Shown one piece after another: positions 33,961 to 46,564 of a stretch of DNA of 64,000 bases (the first letter of the stretch is position 1; each line of letters starts with the position of its first letter). This DNA comes from Acanthamoeba sp. SK_2022b (Eukaryota > Discosea > Longamoebia > Acanthamoebidae). Under the pieces are notes generated by a model that saw only the letters and a program-made list of their open reading frames with translations, did not search any database and was not told the origin of the DNA. The translations under genes and the position numbers were made by a program. Location of the stretch: contig JANDJZ010001729.1 in assembly GCA_027943245.1 (NCBI GenBank), forward strand, positions 1 through 64,000. The letters are read 5' to 3'.

Positions 33961-35240
33961 TCATTCGTCGCTCTTGCTGCCTTTCTTGGCGAGCTCGGCC
34001 TGTTCGAGCAGCTCGATGTCCTTGTCCTTCACGAACTCGGCGATGGTGCGATCGATCTTGTCCACGAGCTCCGGCCCATAGGTCTCCGACACGTCGCCTG
34101 CCACTTCGTCGTGCGCCTTGGCCTCCGGTTCTGCCAGGTACAGGCCGCGCCTGATCAGCGCACACCAACGGGGGAGCTATGCGTGCGTGTGTGGCGGTAC
34201 CTGTCATGAGGACCACGTTGTAGCGATCGAGAGGTCGGTCTCTACGCCACTTCACCAGCTGCATGGACGCGCCTGTCGACAGGGGAAGGGGGCATTGGCA
34301 GTGTGAGACGAAGGAGACCCATCAGGAACGGACGAGGCTGAACGCACTGGACTCGCCCGAGATCGAGGACGCCTGGCACCAGACCTGCTCGATCAAGTAC
34401 CTGGCCTCCATGTACTGCTCGCGCAAATATCGCGCGCGTACACACGCACACACATACACATGCGCGCGCAGACACAGAGAGAGAGAGAGTTTGGTCAAAG
34501 CGAGGGCGGTGCAGCTGCGGAGACGAGGCGGCGGTACCCTGAAGCCCTTCTTGACCTGCTTCATATTGATCTGAGTGATTCGCTGCTCCTTCTTGACCAG
34601 CGCCTTGTACATTCGCACCGAGGCCTTGTTGGAGATCGTCACGTACTCCTCCTTGCGATAGGGCACTACACAACCCGACACATGCCGTTATTATCCATTT
34701 ATTCAAATTTATTTTACTTTAAATTTAAAATAGTTAATACTAAATCAAGTTATTAGCTGTTCAGCATAATATATACGAGTGAGTACAAAGGGCACCTACC
34801 AGGCTTGCCTGCGAGGATGTTAAGCACGATGGACGCCATGGTGGTGCCAAAGAGAGAGGGCATGGGCATCGCCACGCCCAGCTTCGCGACTCGGACCTTG
34901 CGCTTGATCTTTTGGCTCTGCGCACACCAACACAACCCACACGATCACTGTCACCCAACTTCACCCCCGCTACAACAGTTGCCGGCGGGTCTCACCTCGA
35001 TCATCTCCACCTCCTCCTTGGTGAGCGGGATCTGCTTCTTGCGTTCCTTCTCGATGGAGTAGACGCAGAGCACGCCCTCGGAGATGCCCTCACGCGCTTT
35101 CAACCACCGGCGGATGTCTCGGCCGAGCGGACACGCCCACGAATCGCTGATGTCCGATACGCAGATCTTGGTGCAGTCCCACAGCGAGCCCGCGCCAAAG
35201 CTCGACACCAGCTGCGCGCCGAGGGAAATAGAGAGGGAGC

Positions 35241-35273
<33 letters not shown>

Positions 35274-36271
35274 CGTGAGCCTGGCCCCTGGCCAATGGGG
35301 AAGAGGGCGGGGGGAGCGTAGGTGCACCGGAATGTTGTTGTTCTTACAGTAGGCGATGAGCTCGACCTTGGTGTCGCGGTTGTCAATGCAGTCGAGAACA
35401 TAGGTCGGGTTCCCTGCACTGCCGTCCGACGAGAGGAGACCGCAATGGTGAGTGCGTGCATTGTGTTTGCGGAGGTTACTGCAAAGGGCAGCGTGCGCGT
35501 GACACGTACAGCAGCTGCGGGGCGAGGTCCTTGGTGAAGAAGACCTGGAGTGCCTCCACTTCGCACTCGGGCAGGATGCGGTGGAAGTAGTCCTTGAGCG
35601 TGTGCACTTTGCTGCGGCCCACGTCTTTGCGCTGCGCCACCGCGTTCCTATTCAACGAGCTCACCGTCACGATGTCTGAAGGCAACGTTCACGACCCAGT
35701 GAGATGGCACTCGTGCACAGAGACAATATCGCAAGTCAGTGAGAGAGAGCGGACCAGGATCGATGATGCGAAGCTTGCGCACGCCGGTGCGGAGCAGCAC
35801 GTGGGCCGCTGCGCTGCCCACGCCGCCGGCACCTACCACCACAATAAACGCCTGTGCCACAAAATCAAATATAAATTGATTACTAACAGAGCAGTTTGAT
35901 GCTTTTTTTTGCAATAAAAATAAATAAATAAATAAATAAATAAGCCTACGTACATCACGAATTTTGTCAAAGGCTTCATCGCCGTAGAAGAGGCGAGTGC
36001 GATCAGTCTGTTCACGCAGTACCTCCTCTGCAGAGGCGGCACGCATCAGATCGGCTTCGCTGACATCAACGGGAAACGCGGGGCTGGAGATGCCAGGCGG
36101 CACGATCGGCTGGTCCTCCGGCTCGGTGGCAGCTGGCCGAGAGGAGAAATGCCGGTAGGATACAATGGCCAGCCCCGCCGAGATGGCCGCCACGCCCAAG
36201 TACGGGAGAGCCGCCTTCACCACGCCCACAGACGGGACACTTGCCGTGCTTTCGGTGTGTCCTCCCCACAT
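33961..36271 (-). CDS. tRNA threonylcarbamoyladenosine dehydratase (TcdA/Tcd1 type), membrane-anchored
   Basis: Ten exons, complement(join(33961..34130,34201..34272,34348..34417,34538..34665,34800..34917,34996..35211,35328..35418,35510..35675,35755..35851,35954..36271)), give 481 residues. An N-terminal membrane helix (about residues 22-43) precedes an E1-like ThiF/MoeB fold: ATP-binding GAGGVG at 113-118, IIDPD at the ribose-binding acidic residue, SSLNRNAVAQRKDVG, VLDCIDNRDTK and VSSFGAGS. These blocks match bacterial TcdA/CsdL and yeast Tcd1/Tcd2, which dehydrate t6A37 of ANN-decoding tRNAs to cyclic ct6A; the yeast proteins sit in the mitochondrial outer membrane, which fits the anchor seen here. 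The C-terminal 90 residues are a helical extension ending SKSDE. All phases agree. Confidence 0.9.
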
Positions 36272-36388
36272 CTGTTATTTGTTTTGTTTTTTCTTTTTTT
36301 TTAACCAAGGAAATCTTTTCTTTTCTTTTTGCTTTTTTTTTTCATTTTCGTTGTCCGGACCGGAAGATTAATTGGCAAGGCAAGAAGG
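36272..36388. promoter_or_regulatory. 117-bp divergent promoter
   Basis: Very T-rich on the plus strand (36280-36350), between the start codons of the tRNA dehydratase gene and the putative mitochondrial protein gene. Confidence 0.5.
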
Positions 36389-37487
36389 ATGAAGGGCACA
36401 AGAGGCAGCTGGGGGCTACTGCGTAGCCAGACGCCAACCTCCACAGCGGCTACACTGCGCCTTGCCTGTCCGCAATCATTCGAGTCAGCGATTCTGCGCC
36501 GCAGCTACGCGCTGAGCACGGATGGCAAGCACATTAAGGCCTCCAGCGCCCCAGCACCAGCAAGCAACTCTCGGCTTCGGACCTACCTGCGTACCGAGGA
36601 TGCCAAGGAAATCGAGGAGCGATTTCTTAAATGGATCACTCCCAAGGACAAGAATCCCTGGGACTACAATCGTCACCTGTTGCCTTCAACCTGGCGGGGT
36701 ATGCCATGTGCTTGTTCATTATTGCGCTGGATTTGCTCTCCCGCCCCCTGCCACATTCTTGGCCATCTTTACAAGAGCAAGCCACCTCATTCCTTTTGCT
36801 CCTTGTTGAAATGCCCGCTACCTGCAGGCATTCAGGGAGATGCCTACACCGCCTTCAGCGCTATCGCCAGCCCCGAGAAGCTGCTGGTGACGTTCCTGAC
36901 CAACATGATCTACCCGACGGAGTTGGGCTACAAGCCCACGTACAACATGTCGGAAAGGAAGTGGCACTCTCACCACTGGGCCGACGAGAAGGTCTTTGGC
37001 CTGCCGCCCGTGGCCGTCGTGCCCCTTCACTTCACAAACGTTCTGCGTTCGCGCGTGCGTCTTGCCTCGCCCTTTGCTTGCGTCGTGTCTCTCCGCCGCC
37101 TGTGCCGGTAGAGATGGCGGAGCCTCCTAACGCGTGCGTGCGTGCGCGTGCTGGCCCCGGGCCGAGCGCAGAAGCTGCTGGTTGCCGAGGTCCACTGGTG
37201 GCGGCGAACCCTCCGCGTGATTGAAGTGACCAAGGAGCCCCTGCGGGATCCCGAAGACTCGCACGACGCCACACTGGCACTGCCCCTCTCCTCTCGCCCT
37301 CGCTCTCTCGCAGAGCACGAAGCGTTGCACGGACGGGGGGCTGACAACACCGCATTCCACGTCCTTAACAGGGTGAGATGACGGAGGACGACTTCAAGAT
37401 GAAGAAGGAGGTGGCCGAGTACCCCATCCCGCCTCGCTGGCTCCATGAGCTCAAGAAGTGTACCCATACGCCTCCCTACGCGCGCGC

Positions 37488-37525
<38 letters not shown>

Positions 37526-37811
37526 CTGACAACGACGACACACAGTCCGTTGGCCAGAGCCGCCCCCGCGCAGCAAGCTGACGCTTCCCCCGCTCGAACC
37601 CGAGCCGTTGCCGCGGAACGACCTCATACCCTACAGCACCGAGGCGTTCCCGCACCCGCAGGCCACCATGCTGGGCCGCCCCTTCGTGGCCGAGGAGGAG
37701 GAGGACGAGACCGAAGACTCGGGCGAAACCGCCGCCCAACTCGCCGTCGGCAACCTGCTGGCCAGTACCGAAGAAGAGGACGAGAGCGCCACCATGCCCT
37801 CCTCCTCTTAA
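36389..37811 (+). CDS. Putative mitochondrial protein of unknown function
   Basis: The frame opens at ATG 36389 and ends with TAA at 37809-37811 through about five exons (36389-36698, 36828 to about 37052, a short exon starting at 37185, 37372-37460 and one from about 37546). The first 50 residues are basic, hydroxylated and free of acids until DGKHIKA, with an RSYALSTDGK stretch typical of a mitochondrial presequence and its cleavage region. The mature part carries ERFLKWITPKDKNPWDYN, TNMIYPTELGYKPTYNMSERKWHSHHW, a basic strand KLLVAEVHWWRR, EYPIPPRWLHELKKFRWPEPP and an acidic, Ser-rich tail. I do not recognise the family; a ribosomal or respiratory-complex accessory subunit would fit. The end of the third exon is ambiguous, because three in-phase donors occur. 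Confidence 0.6.
37490..37524 (+). repeat. Intronic (GT)n microsatellite
   Basis: About 17 GT units preceded by a (CG)n run, in the last intron of the putative mitochondrial protein gene. Confidence 0.9.
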
Positions 37812-37947
37812 CCCTCCCCCCCCCCCTCTACACCAATCTTTCCGAACCGATGGCGGTCTTCAGCTGAACCTGCGCCTGCGATGCGCGAGTCGGTGGTGTA
37901 TGTGTGGGGTAGTCTTGCTGTGTGGTGGGGGGAATCGAGTGTTTGGC

Positions 37948-38979
37948 TCAAAACTTGAAGAGCTGCTGCACGGGGTAGCCCATGGAGAGGAGGGTGCTCT
38001 CCACGAGGACCTCGAAGCCCGTCGGCCCGCAGTAGGTCAGCAGCAGGCCGGAGGCCTCGCCCGGCGGCGGCAGGCTCGCGGCCAGCAGCTCCCGCGAGAT
38101 CCGCCCGCGGTGGCCCGACCACTCCTCGCTCGGCTGGCTCAGCAGGTGGTGGACCTGACCCCCCCCCCCCATCGCCACCAAACCACCCAACGTTGGGCGT
38201 GAGAGACGGGCAAAGGGTGAGTGAAGAAGGGGCGATGAGTGCCCGACCTCGATGTGTGAAGGGAATCGGCTCCGGAGGGAGGCCAGCTCGTCGCGGAACA
38301 GCATGTCCTCCTCTCGTCGGTTGCCCACGATCAAGATGACCTTGGGCCGGGTCTCCTCCTTGCCCCCCTCGCCCTCGCCCTCGAAGAGGCCCTTGACCAC
38401 CTGCAGCATGGGCGTGATTCCAGTGCCTTTTGGCAGTGGCGGTGGCCCGAGAAAGAGCGTCGGCGAGCAAACTAGACCACACCGCAGTGCCTTGGGGGGG
38501 GGGGAGGCGCACCTGCGCAGATCATCGCGAGCGTGGTCCATTTGCCGGGGGAGTAGGCGAACTCGCCCCTGGGCCCCTTCATCTCGACCACCTGGCCTAC
38601 GTCCAGGCCGTGGATGTGTCGCGAGAGCGGCCCCTCGTCGTATCGCTTGATGGCCAGGTCGAACGTGCCCTGGCGAGGCCGATTGGCAGCGAGGGTGAGC
38701 CCCGATCGGAATGGAAGAGGGGAGGGGGGAGTGCAGTGGTCGTTGTCGATGCGATGCGATGCGATGCGAACCTTTTGCCAGGGCGGGCTGACCGGCGTGT
38801 ACGCCCGCACCACGGTCTCGCCGTCGATAAGCGCCCGCACCTGAACGTGGAGCCCGAGCGGCAGGGACAGGGCGAGGTCCCGCTTGGCCAACCCGAATCG
38901 GAAGATCTTGGTGTTGTGGTTGAGTGGCAGAACCTGGACGAGCGTGTAGCGACGCCACTCAGTCGGATGCATGGGATCG

Positions 38980-39048
<69 letters not shown>

Positions 39049-39781
39049 TGAGAGCCGGAAAAGAGGCATCCCTGGGAGATGCTTGGGCGTGCCTGGTATG
39101 GCCGGCTTCGTCGCACGCTCGGCTCGGGCTGGTGGCGGTCGCATGACGGAGCCAGGCGGCACGTAGCGCGAAGGCGCGATGAAGCCGGCCTGGCCGCGCA
39201 CGGAGGCCTGCATGTTGGACTTGATGGCGAGCGGCGACAGGAAGCCGGCGCCTGCGCCCGCCGTTCGCCCGGGCTTGGTGCCCGCAGGCGCGCCCTGCAT
39301 CGCGTGACGAGAGGGTTAGGACCCGTATCTGAAAGAGGGGAAAGAGGGAGGAGAGAGAGAGAGAGAGAGAGGAGAGGGCGTCCACCTTCAACGTGCCAAC
39401 GCAGAGGTCCTCCAAGATGACGCGCGCCTTCTTCGAGTGGAACATGCCCTCAAAGTCCTGGGTCGCGTCGGTGCCGGCAACGCGGAAGAGGAGGTTGAAC
39501 CCTCCTGGACGCAGCAAGCAGGGGCGAGGGTTTGAGAGAGGCCATCCCGGCGAAGAAGGATGCACATACCTGGGTGTTTGTTCATGTAATCCGTTACGTC
39601 ATATACCCGACCTTGTCAAGTGGGCCAGTCAGGGAGACGAAATGAATTTAATTGATTTTAATTTGTTTAACGATTTAACTGTAAAGGTGGCGCTAGCGGT
39701 ACCGTGCACAATTACAAAACAATCCTCTTTGGTGTTGTGTTTGGCCACCTCCTCGGCAGTCCACTCTCTGGTGGTTTCCAT
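37948..39781 (-). CDS. Cytochrome b5 / NADH-cytochrome b5 reductase fusion protein
   Basis: Eight exons, complement(join(37948..38154,38248..38426,38513..38669,38772..38980,39117..39294,39386..39504,39570..39611,39703..39781)), give 389 residues. Residues 1-80 are a cytochrome b5 with the haem ligands in HPGG (H39) and at H63 (MFHSKKA). A 60-residue Ala/Pro/Gly/Arg linker follows. Residues about 140-389 are a ferredoxin-reductase fold: RAYTPVS at 198-204 binds FAD, GTGITPML at 262-269 and YCGPTGFE near the end bind NADH. This is the order found at the C-terminus of nitrate reductase, here without a molybdenum domain. It should pass electrons from NADH through FAD to haem for desaturases or other acceptors. 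There is no membrane anchor or presequence, so a soluble enzyme is expected. Confidence 0.93.
38982..39048. repeat. Intronic (GT)n microsatellite
   Basis: About 33 GT units on the plus strand, abutting the acceptor of an intron in the b5-reductase gene, so that in the transcript a (CA)n run replaces the polypyrimidine tract. Confidence 0.95.
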
Positions 39782-39916
39782 CCTGTTGTTTATCGAGAAA
39801 ATAGATGTAAAATAATCATTTCCAACTGTCGTTTTCCCGCCACAACAGCAAACATTCGTTTTGGCGCCAACACACTCACCCACGCATTTGAGACGAGCAG
39901 GCAGAAGGTGAGAAGG
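39782..39916. promoter_or_regulatory. 135-bp divergent promoter
   Basis: Separates the start codons of the b5-reductase fusion (-) and Spc24 (+); both promoters must fit here. No obvious TATA box. Confidence 0.45.
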
Positions 39917-40618
39917 ATGTTGCAAAATCACGAATCGCTGCTCATTTTGACCGAGCTCACGTCAGTTTTCAGCGATGAGAAGGATGCGCAACTCATTTGT
40001 GACATCAAGGAAAAGGAGGGCCTCATCAAGGCGCGGTTCGATGCCAAGCAGGCGGCAATGAAGAACGCCATCAAAGGTGCCTCCTAGCGAGAATCTGGCA
40101 ACACTCAATCGCTCATCACTTCCTTTCTCAGGTCTCACTTCCGATGTGAAGAGGATGGAAATGAAGACGCAGCGAAAGGAGTCGAAGGAGCAGCACAACG
40201 CCAAGCTCGCTGCTCTTGAGAAGGAAAAGGAACTCATCACCACCAATTTGGACCAATATGAGCGCAACATCAAGAAACTGGACGAGGAGTTGAACCGACT
40301 GTCACTCCATGAGGAGACGCTGCAGAAGAAGTGCAGCACGATAAGCCGCGAAACTGGAGATGAGGTGCCGCGGACGAAGCATTTGCTCAGTCTGTACCGC
40401 AGCATCTCCAACATTGAATGGCACCCCGATTCGCTGTTCATTGAAGGACGTACGTTTTGTTATTCGTTTCCTTCTCCTGTGTGGTCATGTACTCACTACC
40501 CTCTCTCTCTCTCTCTCCAGACGTCACGCTCGCAGACGATGTGCGACCATTCAGATTCGATCCTACGAAGCACCCCAAGGTTGCCATGGCCAACCAGCTA
40601 TGGGATCTCATGGCGTAA
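39917..40618 (+). CDS. spc24: Kinetochore protein Spc24
   Basis: Three exons, join(39917..40076,40132..40449,40521..40618), give 191 residues. Residues about 30-130 form a long coiled coil (LTSDVKRMEMKTQRKESKEQ through EELNRLSLHEETLQKKC), followed by the globular RWD-like head: VPRTKHLLSLYRSISNIEW, then LFIEGHVTLADDVRPFRFDP and the final ANQLWDLMA. The IEW and LWDL elements correspond to KIEW and LWSL of animal Spc24. Spc24 pairs with Spc25 in the Ndc80 complex and binds CENP-T/Mis12 at the kinetochore. The terminal codon context GCGTAAGC also reads as a splice donor, so an extra 3' exon cannot be excluded. The family call rests on short motifs plus architecture. Confidence 0.8.
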
Positions 40619-40910
40619 GCCAACGTCTCTCCTGTACAGTCTTGAAACACAACACATCGTCTCATTCATCGACGTCGTGCACGCCCGTTACTTTAAAAAA
40701 TCAATTTTTTCTCTTTTTTCTTCTCGGGCGCGTGTGTTAAACCTTATTTAGGCCAAATACGTATTTATTTAGGTTTCCGACCGTTACCGTCTTCGCTTGC
40801 ATGTGCAGCATCGAAAGAGTGGGAAGGACGGCTGAAGCACTAGCTAGCGAAGAGAAGCCTGCTCGAGTCCTGCTCACCCCTTCTTGCCCCTTTCCTTCGT
40901 CGGCTCCTGA

Positions 40911-42260
40911 ATGGCTGAGAGGATTGGAGAAGAAGATTATCCGGACAGAAAACTAATGGACAGCACGCTCGAAAAGCGAGATTCGAAGAGGAAGGAAATA
41001 ACACAAGTAGAGAAGAAACGAGACGATATCAAGAAAGACATGCTGCCCCCACGGAAGAGAATGGATGCCACAATTAATGGCGGGGCCATGGTCAACAAGG
41101 GCGCCTACATAAAGTCTTCGGCGCCAGTACGGCGGGATGACAAAGGAAACTCAACGAGTGTCATCAAGAGGGATGGGGTCAGGAAGGGGAGCGACACGTC
41201 TCCCGCTCCGCCTGACGCTTCACCCGCGCGAGTAAAGGGGATGATAAATGGCCTACTGTCGCGTAAACGAACCGATTCGCTCCCTGATCATGCCTTTGCC
41301 CCTTCTCACAATCGAGATCGAGATCGAGGCACCGAGAGCAATGGCGAGGTGGGAAGTGCCACGCGCAAGCCCACCCTCTCCTTCAAGCTCGCCAATGAGG
41401 AGGACAACGCTCTGTACGATCCTTTCTCTTCGCCGCGGGACCCTCTCTCGCCTCGACCAGCCACGGCCAGGGGTGACGAGACGGCCACCTCCTATCCACA
41501 TAGCCCTCGCGGCAATCATCCTACCTCCTCTCCCCTCAACATCCCACCTCCTTCCTCGAACATGCGCCAGGGCCAAGATGCCGAGTCGCTGCGCAATGCG
41601 CTGGCGAAGGAAATGCAATCGAGTAACGCCCTTAGGGAGAAGCTGGCCCTCGCCCAGAAGAAGTTCGACTTCCTCGAGCGCAACCGAGATGGTCTTGCGC
41701 AGCTGCTCGTACAGCTGCGACAAGAGCTCGGCGACCCCTCACCTTCCGCCACGACGAGCGACGTCGATACGGAGACGACGAGGGACGACGAAAACGCCGC
41801 TGCAGAGGACGCGCCCGTGCTGGAGAGGAGACGGAGCGACGGCTCCGTGGATGAAGAGAAGAAGCCCAAGCCGCGGTCCAGCTCGGCGCTCGAACAGCGC
41901 CAAGCGAAGGAGGACGGAGCCAGCCCGGCCAACGAAGATGAGGGAGACCAAGAGGCGGTGACAGAGGAGGGACAGGCCGACCTACCTACCGAGGAACAAT
42001 CGGTATGCCCCCCCCCAGTGCTCCCTCCTTTCTTTCCTTCTCGTGCTGTGTTGCGCTGTCGCCTCTCCAAGTGTCCGCGGCCTCACTCCCGTTGCCCGCC
42101 TCACCCGCAGGACCAGCGCGACGCCGCCGTTCTGCCAGGGCGTGTGGCGAGCCTCGTGGACCAGGTATGGAGGCCTCCCCGCCCCGAGAAGAACTGGAAA
42201 TGCTCTGTTCATTCGCCAATGACTGCCCCAGCTGATCTGCTGACAAACGCATCTGATACA

Positions 42261-42336
<76 letters not shown>

Positions 42337-44760
42337 TGTGTGTGGGCAGGCCATATCCCTGAGTTCGCAGACGTGGGAGCGAACAGAGGAGGCGCGGAAG
42401 GAGAAGGAGAGGGAGGACAGGAAGCAGGCGCTGCGACAGGAGCGAGACAAGAAGCGCGCCAACAAACAGAGGGAGCGACAGCTTCGCGAGGAGCGGAAGG
42501 CCAAGAAGGAGGAGGAGGAGGCCGCCGCCGCCGCCGCTGCCGCGGAAAAGGTCACCGAAACCGCTCCCGGAGTAAGTCTGCTCTCTCTCTCTCTCTCTCA
42601 TAACATGCACGCGCGCCATCTGTCAGAGAGGAGGGGGGGGGGAGAGTTACTAAACGCTGACGTCGACCGACGCGTTCCAGGGCATGAGAAAGATAACACT
42701 CGGCGGCATCGCCATCGGCAAGCGCAACACGGCGGCCAACGGGCATGCGCCAATCGACCTCGCCAAGGCGGGCCGCACGGCCAGCTCGCTCATGCGGATC
42801 GCCAAAGGTGCGTTCTTGTTCGCGACTCGTGCGCACGCGCGAGCGCGATGAAGGCGTTGCGTTGGCCGTCCGCCTACTGACCACCGCGGTGTCTCTGCGC
42901 CCCCCCCCCCTCCCTTCACCAACCACTCGTCCACAATTGTAGGTCGCTTCTCGCCGGCCGCGGAGAAGCCCCTGTCGAGGAAGGCCAGCACCTACACGCT
43001 CGAGGAAATCCGCCAAATGTACAACGACGCTCGCAGGGTATGCGCCGTGCCTCCTACCATCACCACCACTATCACCACCACCACCATCACCATCGCCGTC
43101 ATCGCCACCGTGTGCGTGTGGACTGAGATCGCGTGGGGGGGGGGTGGCAGGGCGGGCGGGGATACGTGCGGGAGGCCGGGAAGGACCTGGGGCCGTCGGC
43201 GGCCGCCGTGCTGAGCAACGGCGAGAGGCGGACGTCGCCCGTGCAAACGCGCCGCTTTCGACGGCGGTCGGAGCCGGCCTCGCTCGCCACCGCGTCCCAC
43301 TCCGCCGCCAACCTTTCCGCCGCAACGAAGCCCGACAAGGTACACCCCTCCCCGCCTTGCCCTCTCCCCTCCTCTCCACTTTGCCACTCATCGCGATGAG
43401 TGCCAGGGCCTGGTGGACATACTGCTGAAGCCGGCGAGCTTCCAGCACCTGATGGTGCACCGGCACCAGACCAAGAAGCTGCACGCGTTCCTCCACCAGC
43501 AGCGCTCGCGCCCCAGGCACTCCCAGCAAGATTTGCTGGACCTCCTGGGCGACTCGGACGATGACGCGGAAGGCGGCGACGACCTCGGGGCGGCCGACAC
43601 GGGGAGCGATGGCAGCGGCCAGGAGCCGGAGTCTGGCGGAGCGGCGGAGTCGCTCGTCGATGGCGCCGCTCGCCCCGAGGAGTCGGTGAACGACAACGGC
43701 GACGCCGGGTACGACGTCAGCGGCGAGGCGCAAGCCGAGGCCAGCGGCGCCGCGGACGCGGTCGAGTCCAACGAGGACGAGTACGTGCTCGTCGTCTCCA
43801 GACTTTTGCAACTGGAGCGCGAGCTGTGCCGCGATCTCGAGCTCGTCGTTACGGTACCAGAGCCCTCCCTCCCTCCCTCCCTCACTCTCCAACACCTGCG
43901 CCTGCTCGCGTTCGTGGCCTCACTCGCGACGCCATGGTGCCGTGCGTGTGCGGCCACCAGCAATTTTGGCGGCTGCTGAGCGACAGCGGGAGCGAGGGCC
44001 AGGAGCTGGTGGCGGGCGGCCGCGTGGCCCGACTGTTTGCCAACGTGGAGATGGTGTGGGCCCTCCATCGCCACCTGCTCAACGCGCTCGAGCGCACCAA
44101 GCGACTGCCCGTCGACGATCAGAACATCGCCGCCTGCTTCAGTGCCACCGTGCGTCTCGTGGGCCTCTCTCCTTCAACTCTCGCCCAACGCTCACCGTGC
44201 GTTGTGTTGTGTTGTGTGTTGCGTGCAGATCGAGCAAAAGTGGGTCTACGTGACGTACAGCGAGAGCCTGCGCCACCTGATGATCGTGGTCGACTCGGCG
44301 ACGTATCACTCCGAGCCGCTGTTCAGGCAGGCCGGCTACGGCCGCGCCGAGCTCATCGCCTACCTGCAGAGGCCGCTCCAGCACCTGCTGGCCTACCCCC
44401 ACCTCCTCACCGTACACGCAACGCCCCCCCCCCTCCTCCGGTGGTTGTCGGCCGGGCTGCGATTGGCTGACCTTGGGTCGACTTGGCACACGCACGCACG
44501 CACGCACGCGCACAGGAGCTGAGGCACTACGCAGGGACGCAGCACAGACAGGGCCAGGAGATCGAGCGAGTCATCGGCGGCCTCTCAGCTCTCGCCTGTG
44601 AGATCACGGTCCAGCCGTTGCTGTCGCCCGAGCAGATCTCCATCTGGTCCGTTCAGCACGCGTTCTACTGGCTTGACCCCGTACGCCGTCCCCCTCCCTC
44701 CCTCCCTCCGTCTTCACTTCTTGGCTCGCTTCGCTCTTTGCCCTCAACCTCCGTCTCACT

Positions 44761-44827
<67 letters not shown>

Positions 44828-45312
44828 AGGCGCTGGACTTGGCCGGCAACAACAGGGTGGTGTTGCGAGAGGGCACCTTCAACAAGCTCTCGAGCCGCGG
44901 CGAGATCATCTGCCGACGCGTGTTCCTGTTCAACGATCTCATACTCGTGGCCCGGGTGCTCCAGACGCGGCAGTGCCTGCTCAAGGCCGTCGTGCCCCTG
45001 ACGCAGTGCCTTGTCTATGACTGTGGTACGCGTGCTGCGCCAGCCCCCCCCCTCTCGAGAACTTTCCTCTCTCCGTGTGAGGCGATGGCGCATCGTCTGA
45101 CTCGGACTCGCGCGTGCGCAGGCGAGGGCTCGAACGCGTTCGAGTTGGCGGTGGCGGGAGGAGAGGAGAGGGCCGTGCTGACGGCGTCGTCCAGAGAGGA
45201 GAAGGAGTCGTGGATGGAGGAGCTCACGCGCTGCCTGCTCTCCCAACCGCGCAGCGAGGACTGGGTCCCCTCCTCGTCGCTCCCGGCGGCGTCTCCCTCT
45301 TTGTCGTCTTAG
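40911..45312 (+). CDS. RhoGEF (DH-PH) protein with long disordered N-terminus
   Basis: Starts at ATG 40911 and ends at TAG 45310-45312, with about 12 exons. The first exon (to about 42000) encodes 360 mostly disordered residues rich in Lys, Arg, Ser, Pro and Asp, with a short coiled coil (SSNALREKLALAQKKFDFLERN) around 41620-41700. A strongly charged helix (WERTEEARKEKEREDRKQALR and Ala run) follows at 42370-42570. The DH domain runs from about 43780 (VVSRLLQLERELCRDLELVV) through IEQKWVYVTYSESLRHL and LQRPLQHLLAYPHLL to about 44680. The PH domain is at about 44830-45240 (REGTFNKLSSRGEII, RRVFLFNDLILVARV, EKESWMEELTRCL). It should activate Rho/Rac GTPases at membranes and so steer actin. The IEQKWVYV variation around the third DH helix is divergent, so the substrate is unknown. 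Confidence 0.85.
42263..42344 (+). repeat. Intronic (GT)n microsatellite
   Basis: About 40 GT units with one GG interruption, in an intron of the RhoGEF gene. Confidence 0.95.
44765..44826 (+). repeat. Intronic (GT)n microsatellite
   Basis: About 31 GT units immediately before the acceptor that starts the PH-domain exon of the RhoGEF gene. Confidence 0.95.
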
Positions 45313-45507
45313 CTGCTGCTGGAGGAGGATACGCCCCACACTGTACCGCTTTGTAGATAACGTCTTGAGGCCACCAATTCAATTATTATATTGTATTCGA
45401 AAATAAAACGCAAGAAATACTTCCAACCACCCATTCTCTTTTCAAGACGGAATAAATAGAACAAAATTAAAAGCTTAACGCAAAATAAATCATAAATGGC
45501 GCTGGAT

Positions 45508-46518
45508 TTAGAGGGCTTCGTTGTCGCCTTCGGCCTCGGCTTGTAGGAGGGGCTCGTCCAGGGCGGGACGTCCGGCGCCGATGGGGATCATGGTAATGGA
45601 CCCGTCCTCTTCGTCGTTCACCAGCGGACGGTAGCGTGTCGACAGGGAATAGCGACGCGACGACGACCCCACTTGCGTGAATTGCCTGTGGCCGCCACCG
45701 ACACACGTGCATCGTGAGCGGCCGCTGTACCGCAACAGCAAGGCTATCACACACATCACACATCACATCACATCACACACACACATACACACACGGCCAG
45801 TGATGTTCCAACGCACCTGACCCAAGGCTTCTTCTTGGCGACCGAGTAGACTACAAAGGCGAGAGCGCTGATGCCGAGAATGCCGAGCGCAATGCCCAGG
45901 ATCACCCACAGGACCGTCTTGCTCTTCCCGTCGTCTTTGCTGCCGCCTGCTGTTGTGCTGTGAGTGGCGGCGCCCGTGTCGGGGCGTTAAGGAGCGGGGA
46001 GAGGAGGGCGGCGGCCGTATACCAGTGTCGACGCTGACGGTGAACGACGCGGTCTCTGCGGTGGGGTTGTAGACGGCGAAGTAGCCCGACTGGCCGCTCT
46101 TGAGGGCTACGGGCGCCTGCACGGCGGACCCCTTCGACACGGCCGACGAGGTCGACTCGTAGCGCGTGGGATACCTCTCGCTCCGCGCGTACAGGTTGAG
46201 GCTCCCCTTCTCCGGCCCCTGCACGCCCACACGCCCATCCTCGGCCGCGGCGATCAGAGGCGTGCGGGGGGGAGGTTGGATTAGAGGGAGGGGGGGGCAT
46301 ACGGTGAGATGGGCGTAGTAGGTCGCCGACTCGGTGGCGGTGTAGTAGAAAAACCAGTAGCCGCCGGCCGCGACGGAGCCGCTGAGCTTGGCGCCGGGCT
46401 TGGCGAGGTCGACGTTGGCATCGTACTGCGAGCTCAGCGTGAAGCCACACGCCGACGACTCGCGGTTGTAGACGCCCACATACCACGACCCGCCTGCCAC
46501 ATTCCACGCATAGCACAC

Positions 46519-46564
<46 letters not shown>

